IMG/VR virus record: IMGVR_UViG_3300034073_004904
Coordinates: 1-22,435 of that record
DNA from: a virus
Reading direction: 5' to 3' (one strand)
Length of the DNA: 22,435 bases
Numbering within the stretch: position 1 is the first letter of the stretch; the number at the start of each line of letters is the position of its first letter. Under the pieces are notes generated by a model that saw only the letters and a program-made list of their open reading frames with translations, did no database searches and was not told the DNA's origin. Shown here piece after piece: positions 5,502 through 13,182 of the stretch. A program made the position numbers and the translations under genes.

Positions 5502-6512
5502 ATGAGAAAAGTAAGCTGGTTTACCCCAAGTAATTTAGATGAATCTGGCGACCTATGGTACAGCCAGGGTTACTTTAATGCCGCCCTTAATACAATTAGG
5601 GCTTTGCAAGATAAAGATGTAGCTGTTTACTACAACAGAAGCAACATTCCTTATCATATAAATTTTTGTCTTCCTATTTACTATCAGCTTAATAGGAGCT
5701 ACACAGTTGGCTACACTCCATGGGAAAGTACAAAAGTTCCACCTTCTTGGAAGCAGCCTATCTCAGGCTGTGACGAACTGTGGGCCACCTCAGAGTTTAC
5801 AAAAAATGTATATTTGAACAACAATTTACATCATAATATTAAAGTTATACCTCATGGTATATCTTCAGATTTTGAAATCTATGATAGAGAATTAAATAAT
5901 AAATTTAATTTTCTCCATATTGGTGGAGAATCAAAAAGAAAAAATGTGCAAATGGTTATTGACGCATTTTTGGAAGTTCATGAAGGTAATTCAAATGTTC
6001 ATCTGTATTTAAAATACAACAAATATTGTGATGGAGATGTTTATATTGATGGGAAAATCTTACCAGCAAATCATCATCCACAGATAACAGCAATACCGGA
6101 AATATATGATACTGAAGAAATGATTAATCTATATAAGAAGTGTCATTGCTTGGTCTATCCAACAAGTGGTGAGGGATTTGGAATGATTCCGTTTGAGGCA
6201 ATCTGTACAGGTATGCCCACAATTGTTACAAATTTGACAGGCACTGCTGACTTTGCGCAAATGTCAATTCCACTTGATGCTGAGTGGGGTGAAGCACCAT
6301 TTCAAAGCCACATGTATGGATGTGATGCTGGGAACTGGGCTGTTCCTAATTATGATTCTTTGTGTAATTTAATTCAAAATGTAGTAGATGAGTATGACAT
6401 GTTTAAAAAGCATACTCTTCAGTCCGCAAGAATTCTTCATCAAACACAGTCTTGGTCCGCAGTAGCTGATATGATCATTGAGCGGATCGAAGATTTTGAA
6501 AAAAATCTTTAA
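5502..6512 (+). CDS. GT4-type (GT-B fold) glycosyltransferase
   Basis: 336 aa. The C-terminal half shows the retaining GT4 signature: HIGGESKRKNV (139-149) for the start of the donor domain, and GEGFGMIPFEA (223-233) with the E-x7-E pair E224 and E232. It transfers a sugar from an activated donor; the acceptor is unknown. The N-terminal acceptor domain has YTPWES (71-76) and LWATSEFTKNVY (93-104), typical of the family. No signal peptide or membrane helix is seen, so it is cytoplasmic. Phage GTs of this kind may glycosylate virion proteins, host surface precursors or modified DNA bases. The nearby Nmad1-like gene makes the last worth testing. No clear SD precedes ATG 5502, so it may be translated from the upstream gene's mRNA. 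Confidence 0.9.
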   Translation: MRKVSWFTPSNLDESGDLWYSQGYFNAALNTIRALQDKDVAVYYNRSNIPYHINFCLPIYYQLNRSYTVGYTPWESTKVPPSWKQPISGCDELWATSEFTKNVYLNNNLHHNIKVIPHGISSDFEIYDRELNNKFNFLHIGGESKRKNVQMVIDAFLEVHEGNSNVHLYLKYNKYCDGDVYIDGKILPANHHPQITAIPEIYDTEEMINLYKKCHCLVYPTSGEGFGMIPFEAICTGMPTIVTNLTGTADFAQMSIPLDAEWGEAPFQSHMYGCDAGNWAVPNYDSLCNLIQNVVDEYDMFKKHTLQSARILHQTQSWSAVADMIIERIEDFEKNL

Positions 6513-6551
6513 TCTACCCTAGTATATCTTGTTTTTAATTACCATTTTAAT

Positions 6552-6560
6552 TGGTATTAT
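6552..6560 (+). promoter_or_regulatory. Extended -10 promoter TGGTATTAT for the reductase
   Basis: It lies in the 72-nt gap before the reductase gene. The expected start near 6567 gives a leader of about 18 nt with a strong SD (GGAGG, 6576-6580) before ATG 6585. Compared with the 5264 site, TGGTATTATT and much of the flanking AT sequence match. Confidence 0.5.
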
Positions 6561-6584
6561 TTTATTTGTCATTTTGGAGGCTTT

Positions 6585-8513
6585 ATGAAAAACGTTATTA
6601 CACCGGAATTTATTGAACAGTATGTAGACAAAACCCCGCCATGGGGTTTCAACGGGATGGGCGAAATTGTTTATCGAAGAACATATTCAAGAGACATTCC
6701 AGCTCTAGGGCGTAAAGAGTATTGGTTTGAAACAATAGCTAGAGCTATCAATGGTGCTCAAGATATTGGTGCAGGATATACAAAAGAAGAGGCCGAAAGG
6801 CTGTTTGATTATATTTTTAATCTAAAGGGTATTTTTGCTGGTAGGGCTTTATGGCAGCTGGGTACTCCGCTAGTTAGACAGATGAGCGGCGCTTCTTTGG
6901 TGAACTGTTGGATGACTACTATTTCTAAAGTAGAAGATTTCCAATTCCTGATGGATCATTTAATGGTTGGTGGTGGTGTTGGATTTACTGTTGAAAGATC
7001 TGTTATCCATGATCTTCCTAAAGTTCGATCTGTAAGTAAAATTATTCATGAAAAGTCTAATGATGCTGATTTTATTGTTCCAGACTCTAGGCAGGGGTGG
7101 TCGTCCCTTCTTGGTAAGGTTTTAAATAGTTATTTTTATACTGGTGAGTCTTTTACATATAGCACAATTCTTGTCAGAGGGTACGGTGCGGCTCTAAAGA
7201 CTTTTGGTGGCACAGCTTCCGGTCCTGAAGTTTTAATTGAAGGTATTAGTGATATTTGCAATATTTTGGATAGGCGTGTTGGTAAAAAGATTAGGTCTGT
7301 TGACGCTTTAGATATTTGCAATATTATTGGAAAAATTGTTGTTGCTGGGTCGGCACGCAGGTCTGCTCAAATTGCAATAGGTGATCCAGATGATTTCTTG
7401 TATCTAAGGGCTAAAAATTGGGGTAAGGGGGACATCCCAGCATGGAGGGCAAACTCCAATAACTCTGTTTTTGCCGACTCTTACGATGAAATTATTGATG
7501 AATTTTGGAAAGGCTATGATGGCACAGGAGAGCCGTATGGGCTTATCAATCGTGATTTAATTCGCAAAACTGGCCGTCTTGGTGAAAAAATCAATGATAA
7601 CAAGGTAATTGGTACTAATCCTTGTGGTGAAATTGGTCTTGAAGACGGCGAGCCTTGCAATCTTGCTGAGATATTTCTTCCAAATATTTCTTCAAAAGAA
7701 GAGCTGCTTGATTTGAGTAAGCTTTTATATAAAACTCAAAAAGCTATTACAACTCTTGACTATCCATATGCAAAGTCACAGTCTGTAATTCACAGAAATC
7801 GCAGACTTGGTCAGGGGATTACTGGCTGGCTTCAGGCCACAGATGAGCAGTTGTCATGGATTGACGAGTGCTATACAAGTCTCAGAGAGTTTGATTCTGA
7901 GTGGTCTAATAAGATTGGGATTAACTCATCAATCAAGCTTACAACTGTAAAGCCTTCCGGAACTTTGAGTCTGCTAGCTGGCGTTACTCCTGGCATTCAT
8001 CCAGCATATTCAAGATACTACATTCGCAGAGTTCGTATGGGTAGTAGTGATCCATTGGTAAATTATTGTCGTGAAAAAGGTTACGACGTTGAATATGATA
8101 TTGGTCTAGATGGTAAAGAAAATCATACAGTTTGTGTTATTTCTTTTCCATGCGAAACTCCAGATCACGCTGTGCTTGCAAAAGATTTGACAGCTATTGA
8201 TCAGCTTGAGTGGGTTGTGAAAGCTCAATCGGTCTGGGCAGATAACAACGTATCTGTAACAGTTTATTATCGTAAAGAAGAGCTTTCTGATATTCAGAAA
8301 TGGATGAAGAAAAATTATAAAAATTCTTTGAAGTCTGTATCTTTTCTTCTACATAGCGACCATGGTTTTGCACTGGCTCCATATGAAGAAATTGATGAAG
8401 ATCAATATCTCAAGATGAGGTCAAAGATTAAAAATATTTCTTTTGTTGATCAAATTAATGAGTTTTCATTAGAAGATCTTGAGTGCGAAGGTGGAGCTTG
8501 CCCTATCCGATAA
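6585..8513 (+). CDS. nrdJ: Adenosylcobalamin-dependent (class II) ribonucleoside-triphosphate reductase
   Basis: 642 aa. It reduces ribonucleotides to deoxyribonucleotides using vitamin B12 coenzyme, independent of oxygen. Active-site residues are visible by comparison with the Lactobacillus leichmannii enzyme: C108 (VNCWMTT), C347 and E349 in NPCGEI (345-350), and C358 in EPCNLAE, 11 residues later as in that enzyme. The last residues CEGGACPIR carry the shuttle pair C634 and C639. PSGTLSLLAGVTPGIHPAYS is also typical. It is about 100 residues shorter than the 739-aa reference, with most of the loss between C108 and C347 and after C358. SD GGAGG lies 4 nt from the ATG. tRNA-Asn and a terminator follow, so both probably share one transcript. 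The host or its surroundings must supply cobalamin. Confidence 0.97.
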   Translation: MKNVITPEFIEQYVDKTPPWGFNGMGEIVYRRTYSRDIPALGRKEYWFETIARAINGAQDIGAGYTKEEAERLFDYIFNLKGIFAGRALWQLGTPLVRQMSGASLVNCWMTTISKVEDFQFLMDHLMVGGGVGFTVERSVIHDLPKVRSVSKIIHEKSNDADFIVPDSRQGWSSLLGKVLNSYFYTGESFTYSTILVRGYGAALKTFGGTASGPEVLIEGISDICNILDRRVGKKIRSVDALDICNIIGKIVVAGSARRSAQIAIGDPDDFLYLRAKNWGKGDIPAWRANSNNSVFADSYDEIIDEFWKGYDGTGEPYGLINRDLIRKTGRLGEKINDNKVIGTNPCGEIGLEDGEPCNLAEIFLPNISSKEELLDLSKLLYKTQKAITTLDYPYAKSQSVIHRNRRLGQGITGWLQATDEQLSWIDECYTSLREFDSEWSNKIGINSSIKLTTVKPSGTLSLLAGVTPGIHPAYSRYYIRRVRMGSSDPLVNYCREKGYDVEYDIGLDGKENHTVCVISFPCETPDHAVLAKDLTAIDQLEWVVKAQSVWADNNVSVTVYYRKEELSDIQKWMKKNYKNSLKSVSFLLHSDHGFALAPYEEIDEDQYLKMRSKIKNISFVDQINEFSLEDLECEGGACPIR

Positions 8514-8523
8514 TTTAAGATTT

Positions 8524-8597
8524 TCCGGAGTAGCACAATTGGCAGTTGCGCCTGACTGTTAATCAGGATGTTGTAGGTTCGATCCCTACCTCCGGAG
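8524..8597 (+). tRNA. tRNA-Asn (anticodon GTT)
   Basis: The acceptor stem TCCGGAG/CTCCGGA is perfect. The anticodon stem CCTGA/TCAGG has loop CTGTTAA, giving anticodon GTT. The T arm is GTAGG TTCGATC CCTAC. The discriminator is G and CCA is not encoded. The D stem (GCAC with TTGC) pairs at only three positions, which is slightly irregular. It lies 10 nt after the reductase stop and before a terminator. Confidence 0.95.
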
Positions 8598-8602
8598 CTT
8601 TT

Positions 8603-8637
8603 GTAAAAAACCGTACCAAAATGGTGCGGTTTTTTAC
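8603..8637 (+). terminator. Rho-independent terminator after tRNA-Asn
   Basis: A 16-bp stem (GTAAAAAACCGTACCA with TGGTGCGGTTTTTTAC, one G-U pair) has an AAA loop and a T-rich downstream side. It ends the 5278-8597 unit. The A run on the left side means it may also work on the minus strand. Confidence 0.85.
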
Positions 8638-8665
8638 TTTTTATGTGCATTTTTGTACATATTAG

Positions 8666-8673
8666 TGTACTAT
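8666..8673 (+). promoter_or_regulatory. Putative -10 TGTACTAT, leaderless start of the virion block
   Basis: TG directly followed by TACTAT, then 7 nt to ATG 8681. No SD lies upstream of that ATG, so the mRNA may be leaderless. It directly follows the terminator, as expected for the promoter of the next unit. Confidence 0.4.
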
Positions 8674-8680
8674 ATTCTTT

Positions 8681-9025
8681 ATGGATACAGGTTTTATCAA
8701 AAATAAAGGACTTCATGTTCCAAAAGAAATATTTGGTGTATGTATATGGATAATGCCTGATGGTAAACCTTTGTCTGATGGGGATGGGGTTTTGTGTGCG
8801 GAGGGACTTTTGGATGATAAAAATATCGAAAGGCAGGTCGCAGAAGCTGCCAAATATTGGACAGGTAGTGATGAAGGATATGCCACATGGGTTGGTGGAG
8901 CAAGAAAAGTTACGGGTTCAGAGAGAGATGATCAAGCTGAACGCCTTGCTAATGGTTTAAATCCGGATCCTTATCAGGATATTGTGGAAGCTGCTGCTCT
9001 TAAAGAGCTTCGTAGGAGATCATAA
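8681..9025 (+). CDS. Small protein upstream of portal, unknown function
   Basis: 114 aa. The N-terminus (MDTGFIKNKGLHVPKEIFG) is followed by IWIMPDGKPLSDGDG, a helix with EAAKYWTGSDEGYATWVGG, and a charged C-terminus with DDQAERLANGLNPDPYQDI. I do not recognise a named family. Its stop overlaps the portal start as TAATG, so the two are translationally coupled. Position suggests a head- or packaging-associated role, which is inference only. ATG 8681 is the most plausible start because it follows the -10 box. Confidence 0.75.
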   Translation: MDTGFIKNKGLHVPKEIFGVCIWIMPDGKPLSDGDGVLCAEGLLDDKNIERQVAEAAKYWTGSDEGYATWVGGARKVTGSERDDQAERLANGLNPDPYQDIVEAAALKELRRRS

Positions 9026-10635
9026 TGGCTGGCGAGATGACTTATATCAAAGACTCAGAAGATGAATTTTTTATTGATGATGTAGATTATTTTCAAGTTC
9101 TTAGAAAAACTGAAAATTCAGATCCTTTTAAGAAAGTTAGATATGAATCGCTTTCATCTAAGATGAAAAGAAAAGCTACAAAGTTACAAAAAAAATATGA
9201 AGGTATTGAGGGTACTGGGACTAAATACATAGACCCAGAAGAGCTTGACGGGTATTCTTTATATGATGTCGTGACTCCGCCATACGATCTTTTGAATCTA
9301 GCTGATTTATTTGACTCTAGTGCTATTCATAATGCAGCAATAACAGCTCGCGTTATGAATACTGTTGGTCTTGGTTATTCTTTCTCTGAAACTTTTAAAT
9401 CAAAAAGGCGTCTTGAAAAAGCTCAAGAAAATCCTGAAAGGCTTAGTCGTGTAAGAAAAGCTATTCAGGATATTAGGCAAGATCTTGAAAATAAATTTGA
9501 AATTTTTAATGAAGAAGAAACTTTTATTGAAACTATTGTAAAAGTATGGACTGATTATTTAACAACTGGTAACGGGTATCTAGAAATTGGTAGAACAAAT
9601 TCAGGACAGATTGGTTACATAGGTCACGTTCCGTCAGTTTTGATGAGAGTTCGCCGTCATCGCGATGGTTTTGTGCAGATTGCTAAAAGCAATAAAATAC
9701 AAGCAGTATTTTTTAGAAATTTTCAAGATTTTGAAACTCAAGATCCAATTAATTCTGATCCAAGCCCAAATGAAATTATTCATTTTAAAGCTTATTCTCC
9801 TAATAATACGTATTATGGAATACCATCTGCTGTTTCAGCAGCTGCTGCTATTGTTGGTGATAAATTCGCAAAAGAATATAATATCGACTATTTTGAAAAT
9901 AAAGCCATTCCTAGATATGCAATTATTGTAAAAGGTGCTAAGTTAAGTAATAAATCTAAGCAAGAGCTTGTAAATTATTTTCGTCAAGAAGTAAAAGGAA
10001 GAAATCATGGAACACTTATTGTTCCACTCCCATCTTCTCTTGGTGGGGATACTGATATTAAGTTTGAAAAACTTGAAGCCGGAATTCAAGATGCTTCTTT
10101 TGATAAATATAGAAAAGCTAATAGAGACGAAATTTTAGTCGCAAACAGAGTTCCCGCACCAAAAGTTGGTGTTTACGACAATGCAAACCTTGCCGTTTCA
10201 AGAGACGCTGACAAAACATTTAAAACTCAAGTTATATCACCAGATCAGTCTATTATCGAAAAAAAATTAAACAGGATTATTTCTGAATTCACAGATCTTG
10301 TCGAATTTAGATTTGATCGGATTGATCTTATTGACGAAGATATCCAATCAAGAATCCATGATAGATATCTTAGGACTGAAGTGATAACACCTAATGAAGT
10401 TCGTAACGAGCTTGGGATGCCAGAAAGAGTCGATGGAGATATGCCTCTCCCATTCCCAACAAAGCTTAAAAAAGAACAAAATCCAGGTCCTGGCGCTCCA
10501 TCAGGAAATAGTAATAATCAAAGCGCCTTCCCGCCTAATGCAAGGGTTGACACCCCTGCTGGTGCTTCTGACCCAAGAGTTTCTGGGGATCAAGCTGAAA
10601 GAGGTCAAAATCAAGATACAGGAGGAAATCAATGA
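9025..10635 (+). CDS. Phage portal protein
   Basis: 536 aa, normal for a portal. Portals form the dodecameric ring at the capsid vertex through which DNA is packaged and ejected. The pattern fits the HK97/PBSX-like portal family: an N-terminal helical clip region, a stem/wing core with EIIHFKAYSPNNTYYGIPS (about residues 250-268), the segment GDKFAKEYNIDYFENKAIP, and NRVPAPKVGVYDN followed by NLAVSRDADKTF. The latter is typical near the channel region. The last 55 residues are Pro/Asn/Gly-rich and disordered. AGGAG at 9014-9018 serves the ATG. No terminase or capsid gene is adjacent; small proteins and fibres follow instead. Confidence 0.93.
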   Translation: MAGEMTYIKDSEDEFFIDDVDYFQVLRKTENSDPFKKVRYESLSSKMKRKATKLQKKYEGIEGTGTKYIDPEELDGYSLYDVVTPPYDLLNLADLFDSSAIHNAAITARVMNTVGLGYSFSETFKSKRRLEKAQENPERLSRVRKAIQDIRQDLENKFEIFNEEETFIETIVKVWTDYLTTGNGYLEIGRTNSGQIGYIGHVPSVLMRVRRHRDGFVQIAKSNKIQAVFFRNFQDFETQDPINSDPSPNEIIHFKAYSPNNTYYGIPSAVSAAAAIVGDKFAKEYNIDYFENKAIPRYAIIVKGAKLSNKSKQELVNYFRQEVKGRNHGTLIVPLPSSLGGDTDIKFEKLEAGIQDASFDKYRKANRDEILVANRVPAPKVGVYDNANLAVSRDADKTFKTQVISPDQSIIEKKLNRIISEFTDLVEFRFDRIDLIDEDIQSRIHDRYLRTEVITPNEVRNELGMPERVDGDMPLPFPTKLKKEQNPGPGAPSGNSNNQSAFPPNARVDTPAGASDPRVSGDQAERGQNQDTGGNQ

Positions 10636-10892
10636 TTGATGGACATATCGTGTTTTCAAACACAGCTTTAACAACTGGTGATGGAGAAACTACAATCTCT
10701 CATCACACTTATGCAATATATATGTTATGTGGATCTAATAATGATGTTGAAGTGAAATTAAATGGAAAACATTCAGTTTTGCTACCGGCAAGAAATGATC
10801 ATGGTCACGCATACGTTATTGTGCCTGGTGATTACAACACTATTGAAGTTATAACTGATAGCTCAACTATTAGTGTATTCGCAATAGGGTAA
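10632..10892 (+). CDS. Small beta-rich virion-type protein
   Basis: 86 aa. It begins MIDGHIVFSNTALTTGDGE and has a compact beta-sandwich-like pattern, including VEVKLNGKHSVLLPA and VPGDYNTIEVITDSSTISVF. I believe similar short proteins sit beside structural genes in other phages, but I cannot name the family. It overlaps the portal stop by 4 nt (ATGA) with GGAGG just upstream, so it is coupled to the portal gene. Confidence 0.75.
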   Translation: MIDGHIVFSNTALTTGDGETTISHHTYAIYMLCGSNNDVEVKLNGKHSVLLPARNDHGHAYVIVPGDYNTIEVITDSSTISVFAIG

Positions 10893-10921
10893 TTTTTGAT
10901 AGAATATATTGGAGGGGAGTG

Positions 10922-11254
10922 ATGGCTGCTGAAAGAAATATAACAATATATCAAGGAGATACATATCTTCATGATGTAACCATTAATGACTCTTCAAATT
11001 CCGCAATAGATATTACCAATCGGACCTATTCAGCTCAGATTAGACCATTTAGAGGCTCGTCAACACTTATCGCTTCTTTTACTACTGAGATAGTTTCTGC
11101 CGAAAATGGCCAGATGAGATTTTCTTTAACTCCTGAGCAAACATCAAATATTGAAATTGGTACATATATATATGATTTACAACAGATTGACTCTGGAATT
11201 GTTCTTACATTGATGGCAGGAACCGCAACTGTAGTCGGGCAGGTATCTGTATGA
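10922..11254 (+). CDS. BppU-like N-terminal domain protein, probable baseplate or fibre-associated
   Basis: 110 aa from ATG 10922. A GTG at 10919 is in frame, but SD GGAGG (10911-10915) is better spaced for the ATG. The pattern ITIYQGDTYLHDVTI ... YSAQIRP ... FTTEIVSAENGQMRFSLTPEQTSNI ... YIYDLQQ resembles the Ig-like N-terminal domain of phage baseplate upper proteins (BppU type). Such a domain would dock a fibre or adhesin to the tail. It is followed by a 4-nt overlap to the next gene. Confidence 0.7.
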   Translation: MAAERNITIYQGDTYLHDVTINDSSNSAIDITNRTYSAQIRPFRGSSTLIASFTTEIVSAENGQMRFSLTPEQTSNIEIGTYIYDLQQIDSGIVLTLMAGTATVVGQVSV

Positions 11255-11529
11255 GCGCTCAAGTTACTACTATAACGGTCTCCCCTTCAGATTCTTCAGT
11301 TATTACTTTAGTGGAAAATCAAAGTACAGTTATTTCAGTTACTAATACAGATACTACTGTATTGCAAGCAGCCCCTGCTATAATAGCTTTAGGTCAAACT
11401 TTAATTTTATCTAATGATATTCCATTAGAGCTTGCAGAAACAGGTTCTGCTGGTATATCTAATACGGTTTCAAGATCTGATCATGTGCATCCATCAACTG
11501 GTATGCTTTTAAATGGAGGTAATTTTTAA
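11251..11529 (+). CDS. Short fibre-like protein with SRSDHVHP motif
   Basis: 92 aa. The first 60 residues are Ser/Thr/Val-rich beta repeats. The end, SNTVSRSDHVHPSTGMLLNGGNF, carries the S-R-S-D-H-V-H-P motif common in phage tail fibres. It finishes in GGNF, much as the next protein finishes in GGTF. It may be a short fibre segment or connector. It overlaps the upstream gene by 4 nt, and its own end contains the SD (GGAGG, about 11516-11520) for the next gene. Confidence 0.75.
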   Translation: MSAQVTTITVSPSDSSVITLVENQSTVISVTNTDTTVLQAAPAIIALGQTLILSNDIPLELAETGSAGISNTVSRSDHVHPSTGMLLNGGNF

Positions 11530-13170
11530 ATGTCTAATACAATCAGAATTAAAAGAAGAGCTACCGGCTTAGCTGGTGCTCCATCAACACTCAAGAATGC
11601 AGAGCTTGCATTTAATGAGGTTGATAATGTTTTATATTACGGTAGCGGTGCCGATGTAAATGGTGACGCTAATACTGTAATCTCAATTGGCGGTACTGGT
11701 GCTTTTGTGGGTCTAGCTGGGACTCAGACTATAACTGGTGCAAAAACATTCTCTGGTACTGTTGCCCTAGGATCAAGCGCCACAGCCACGACTAAAAGCG
11801 CCGGGGATAATTCGACATCTGTTGCAACAACTGCATATGTTGATAATGCCGTAACAGGTTTAAGCTCGTCTCTTGTTGTTGCTGGCGATACTGCCAATAC
11901 AACAGTTGTTGTTGGAACAGACACTTTAACGATCTCTGGCGGCACAGGTTTGAGTTCTGCTGCAACTACTGACACTATCACTATCAATCTAGATAACACA
12001 GCAGTCTCTGCTGGATCTTATGGTAACGCAGTTAGCGTTGGAACATTTACTGTTGATGCTCAGGGTCGTCTTACATCTGCAAGCAATACTGCTATCGCCA
12101 TTCCTTCGACAGCGGTTACTGATTTCACAGAGGCCTCTCAAGACGTTACTGGTGCTCAGATTGTTACTAATGGTAGCCATACAGGTATTAGCGCAACTTA
12201 TGATGATGGGACTGATGGCGGCATCAATCTGTCTCTTACAGACACAACTGTTACTGCTGCCTCTTATGGTACTGCTTCGTCTGTGGCTAGCTTCACAGTG
12301 GACGCTAAAGGTCGTCTGACTGCAGCTTCAAACACCACAATTTCTATCACGTCTTCTCAGGTGAGTGATCTGTCTACCAGCGCTGTTACGTCTATCGTTG
12401 GGACTACTAATGAAGTAACGGTAAACACATCTACTGGATCTGTTCAAATTGGTTTGCCTGACAGCGTTACAATTAGCAATAACTTAACAGTAAGTGGTGA
12501 TTTGACGGTAAATGGTACTACCACAACTATAAACTCTACAACTATATCTGTTGATGATAAAAATATAGAACTTGGTTCTGTTGCTTCACCAACAGACACT
12601 ACTGCAAATGGTGGCGGTATCACTTTGAAAGGCGCAACTGATAAAACTCTTAACTGGGTCAGCTCAACTGGAGCTTGGACATCTTCTGAGCATTTCAATA
12701 TTGCAACTGGTAAAGAGTATCATATTAATGGCGCTTCTGTTCTTAACGCTACAACTCTTGGATCTTCTGTTGTTGCTTCATCACTAACTAGTGTCGGAAC
12801 AATTGGAACCGGTATATGGCAGGGCACCGCTGTTGCTGTAGCTTATGGTGGTACTGGTGCTACGGACGCTGCAACAGCTAGAACCAACCTTGGTCTTGCT
12901 ATTGGCACAAATGTTCAGGCTTACGATGCTGAGCTTGCAGCTATTGCTGGACTATCTTCGGCTGCAGACCGTTTGCCATATTTCACGGGGTCTGGCACGG
13001 CCGCTCTTGCAACTTTCACAAGCTTCGGTAGATCACTTGTTGATGACACAAGTGCTTCAACAGCAAGAACAACTTTGGGTCTTGGAACAATTGCAACTCA
13101 AAACTCTAACAATGTGACCATTACTGGTGGTAGCATTGATGGTATCACCTTTGACGGTGGAACTTTCTGA
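11530..13170 (+). CDS. Tail fibre protein, repetitive
   Basis: 546 aa. The N-terminal segment NTIRIKRRATGLAG...NAELAFNEVDNVLYYGS (about 3-38) is related to the start of the next gene and is likely a virion anchor. The shaft has trimeric-fibre features: GTQTITGAKTFSG, an internal repeat of about 36 residues (157-192 and 239-274), VSGDLTVNGTTTTINSTT, and two copies of TARTxLGL near the end. It finishes in GGSIDGITFDGGTF. Such proteins bind the host surface. It starts directly after the preceding stop. No chaperone or reverse transcriptase is nearby. Confidence 0.88.
   Translation: MSNTIRIKRRATGLAGAPSTLKNAELAFNEVDNVLYYGSGADVNGDANTVISIGGTGAFVGLAGTQTITGAKTFSGTVALGSSATATTKSAGDNSTSVATTAYVDNAVTGLSSSLVVAGDTANTTVVVGTDTLTISGGTGLSSAATTDTITINLDNTAVSAGSYGNAVSVGTFTVDAQGRLTSASNTAIAIPSTAVTDFTEASQDVTGAQIVTNGSHTGISATYDDGTDGGINLSLTDTTVTAASYGTASSVASFTVDAKGRLTAASNTTISITSSQVSDLSTSAVTSIVGTTNEVTVNTSTGSVQIGLPDSVTISNNLTVSGDLTVNGTTTTINSTTISVDDKNIELGSVASPTDTTANGGGITLKGATDKTLNWVSSTGAWTSSEHFNIATGKEYHINGASVLNATTLGSSVVASSLTSVGTIGTGIWQGTAVAVAYGGTGATDAATARTNLGLAIGTNVQAYDAELAAIAGLSSAADRLPYFTGSGTAALATFTSFGRSLVDDTSASTARTTLGLGTIATQNSNNVTITGGSIDGITFDGGTF
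11998..12352 (+). repeat. Two imperfect repeats inside the tail fibre gene
   Basis: About 108 nt at 11998-12105 and 12244-12352 encode the same unit: T-x-V-x-A-x-SYGxAxSV, FTVDAxGRLTxASNT and I-x-I. This is a typical fibre shaft repeat that could recombine. Confidence 0.7.
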
Positions 13171-13182
13171 TAGGAGTTTTTA

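Noticed and set aside
8450-8716. Minus-strand ORF containing GGRDRTYNILINSQAQ
   Set aside because: It is the antisense reading of tRNA-Asn and the terminator.
11724-12698. Several minus-strand ORFs and a Leu-rich plus-strand ORF inside the fibre gene
   Set aside because: They are shadows of the repetitive Ser/Thr/Ala codons; no SD, no context, and the fibre frame is continuous.
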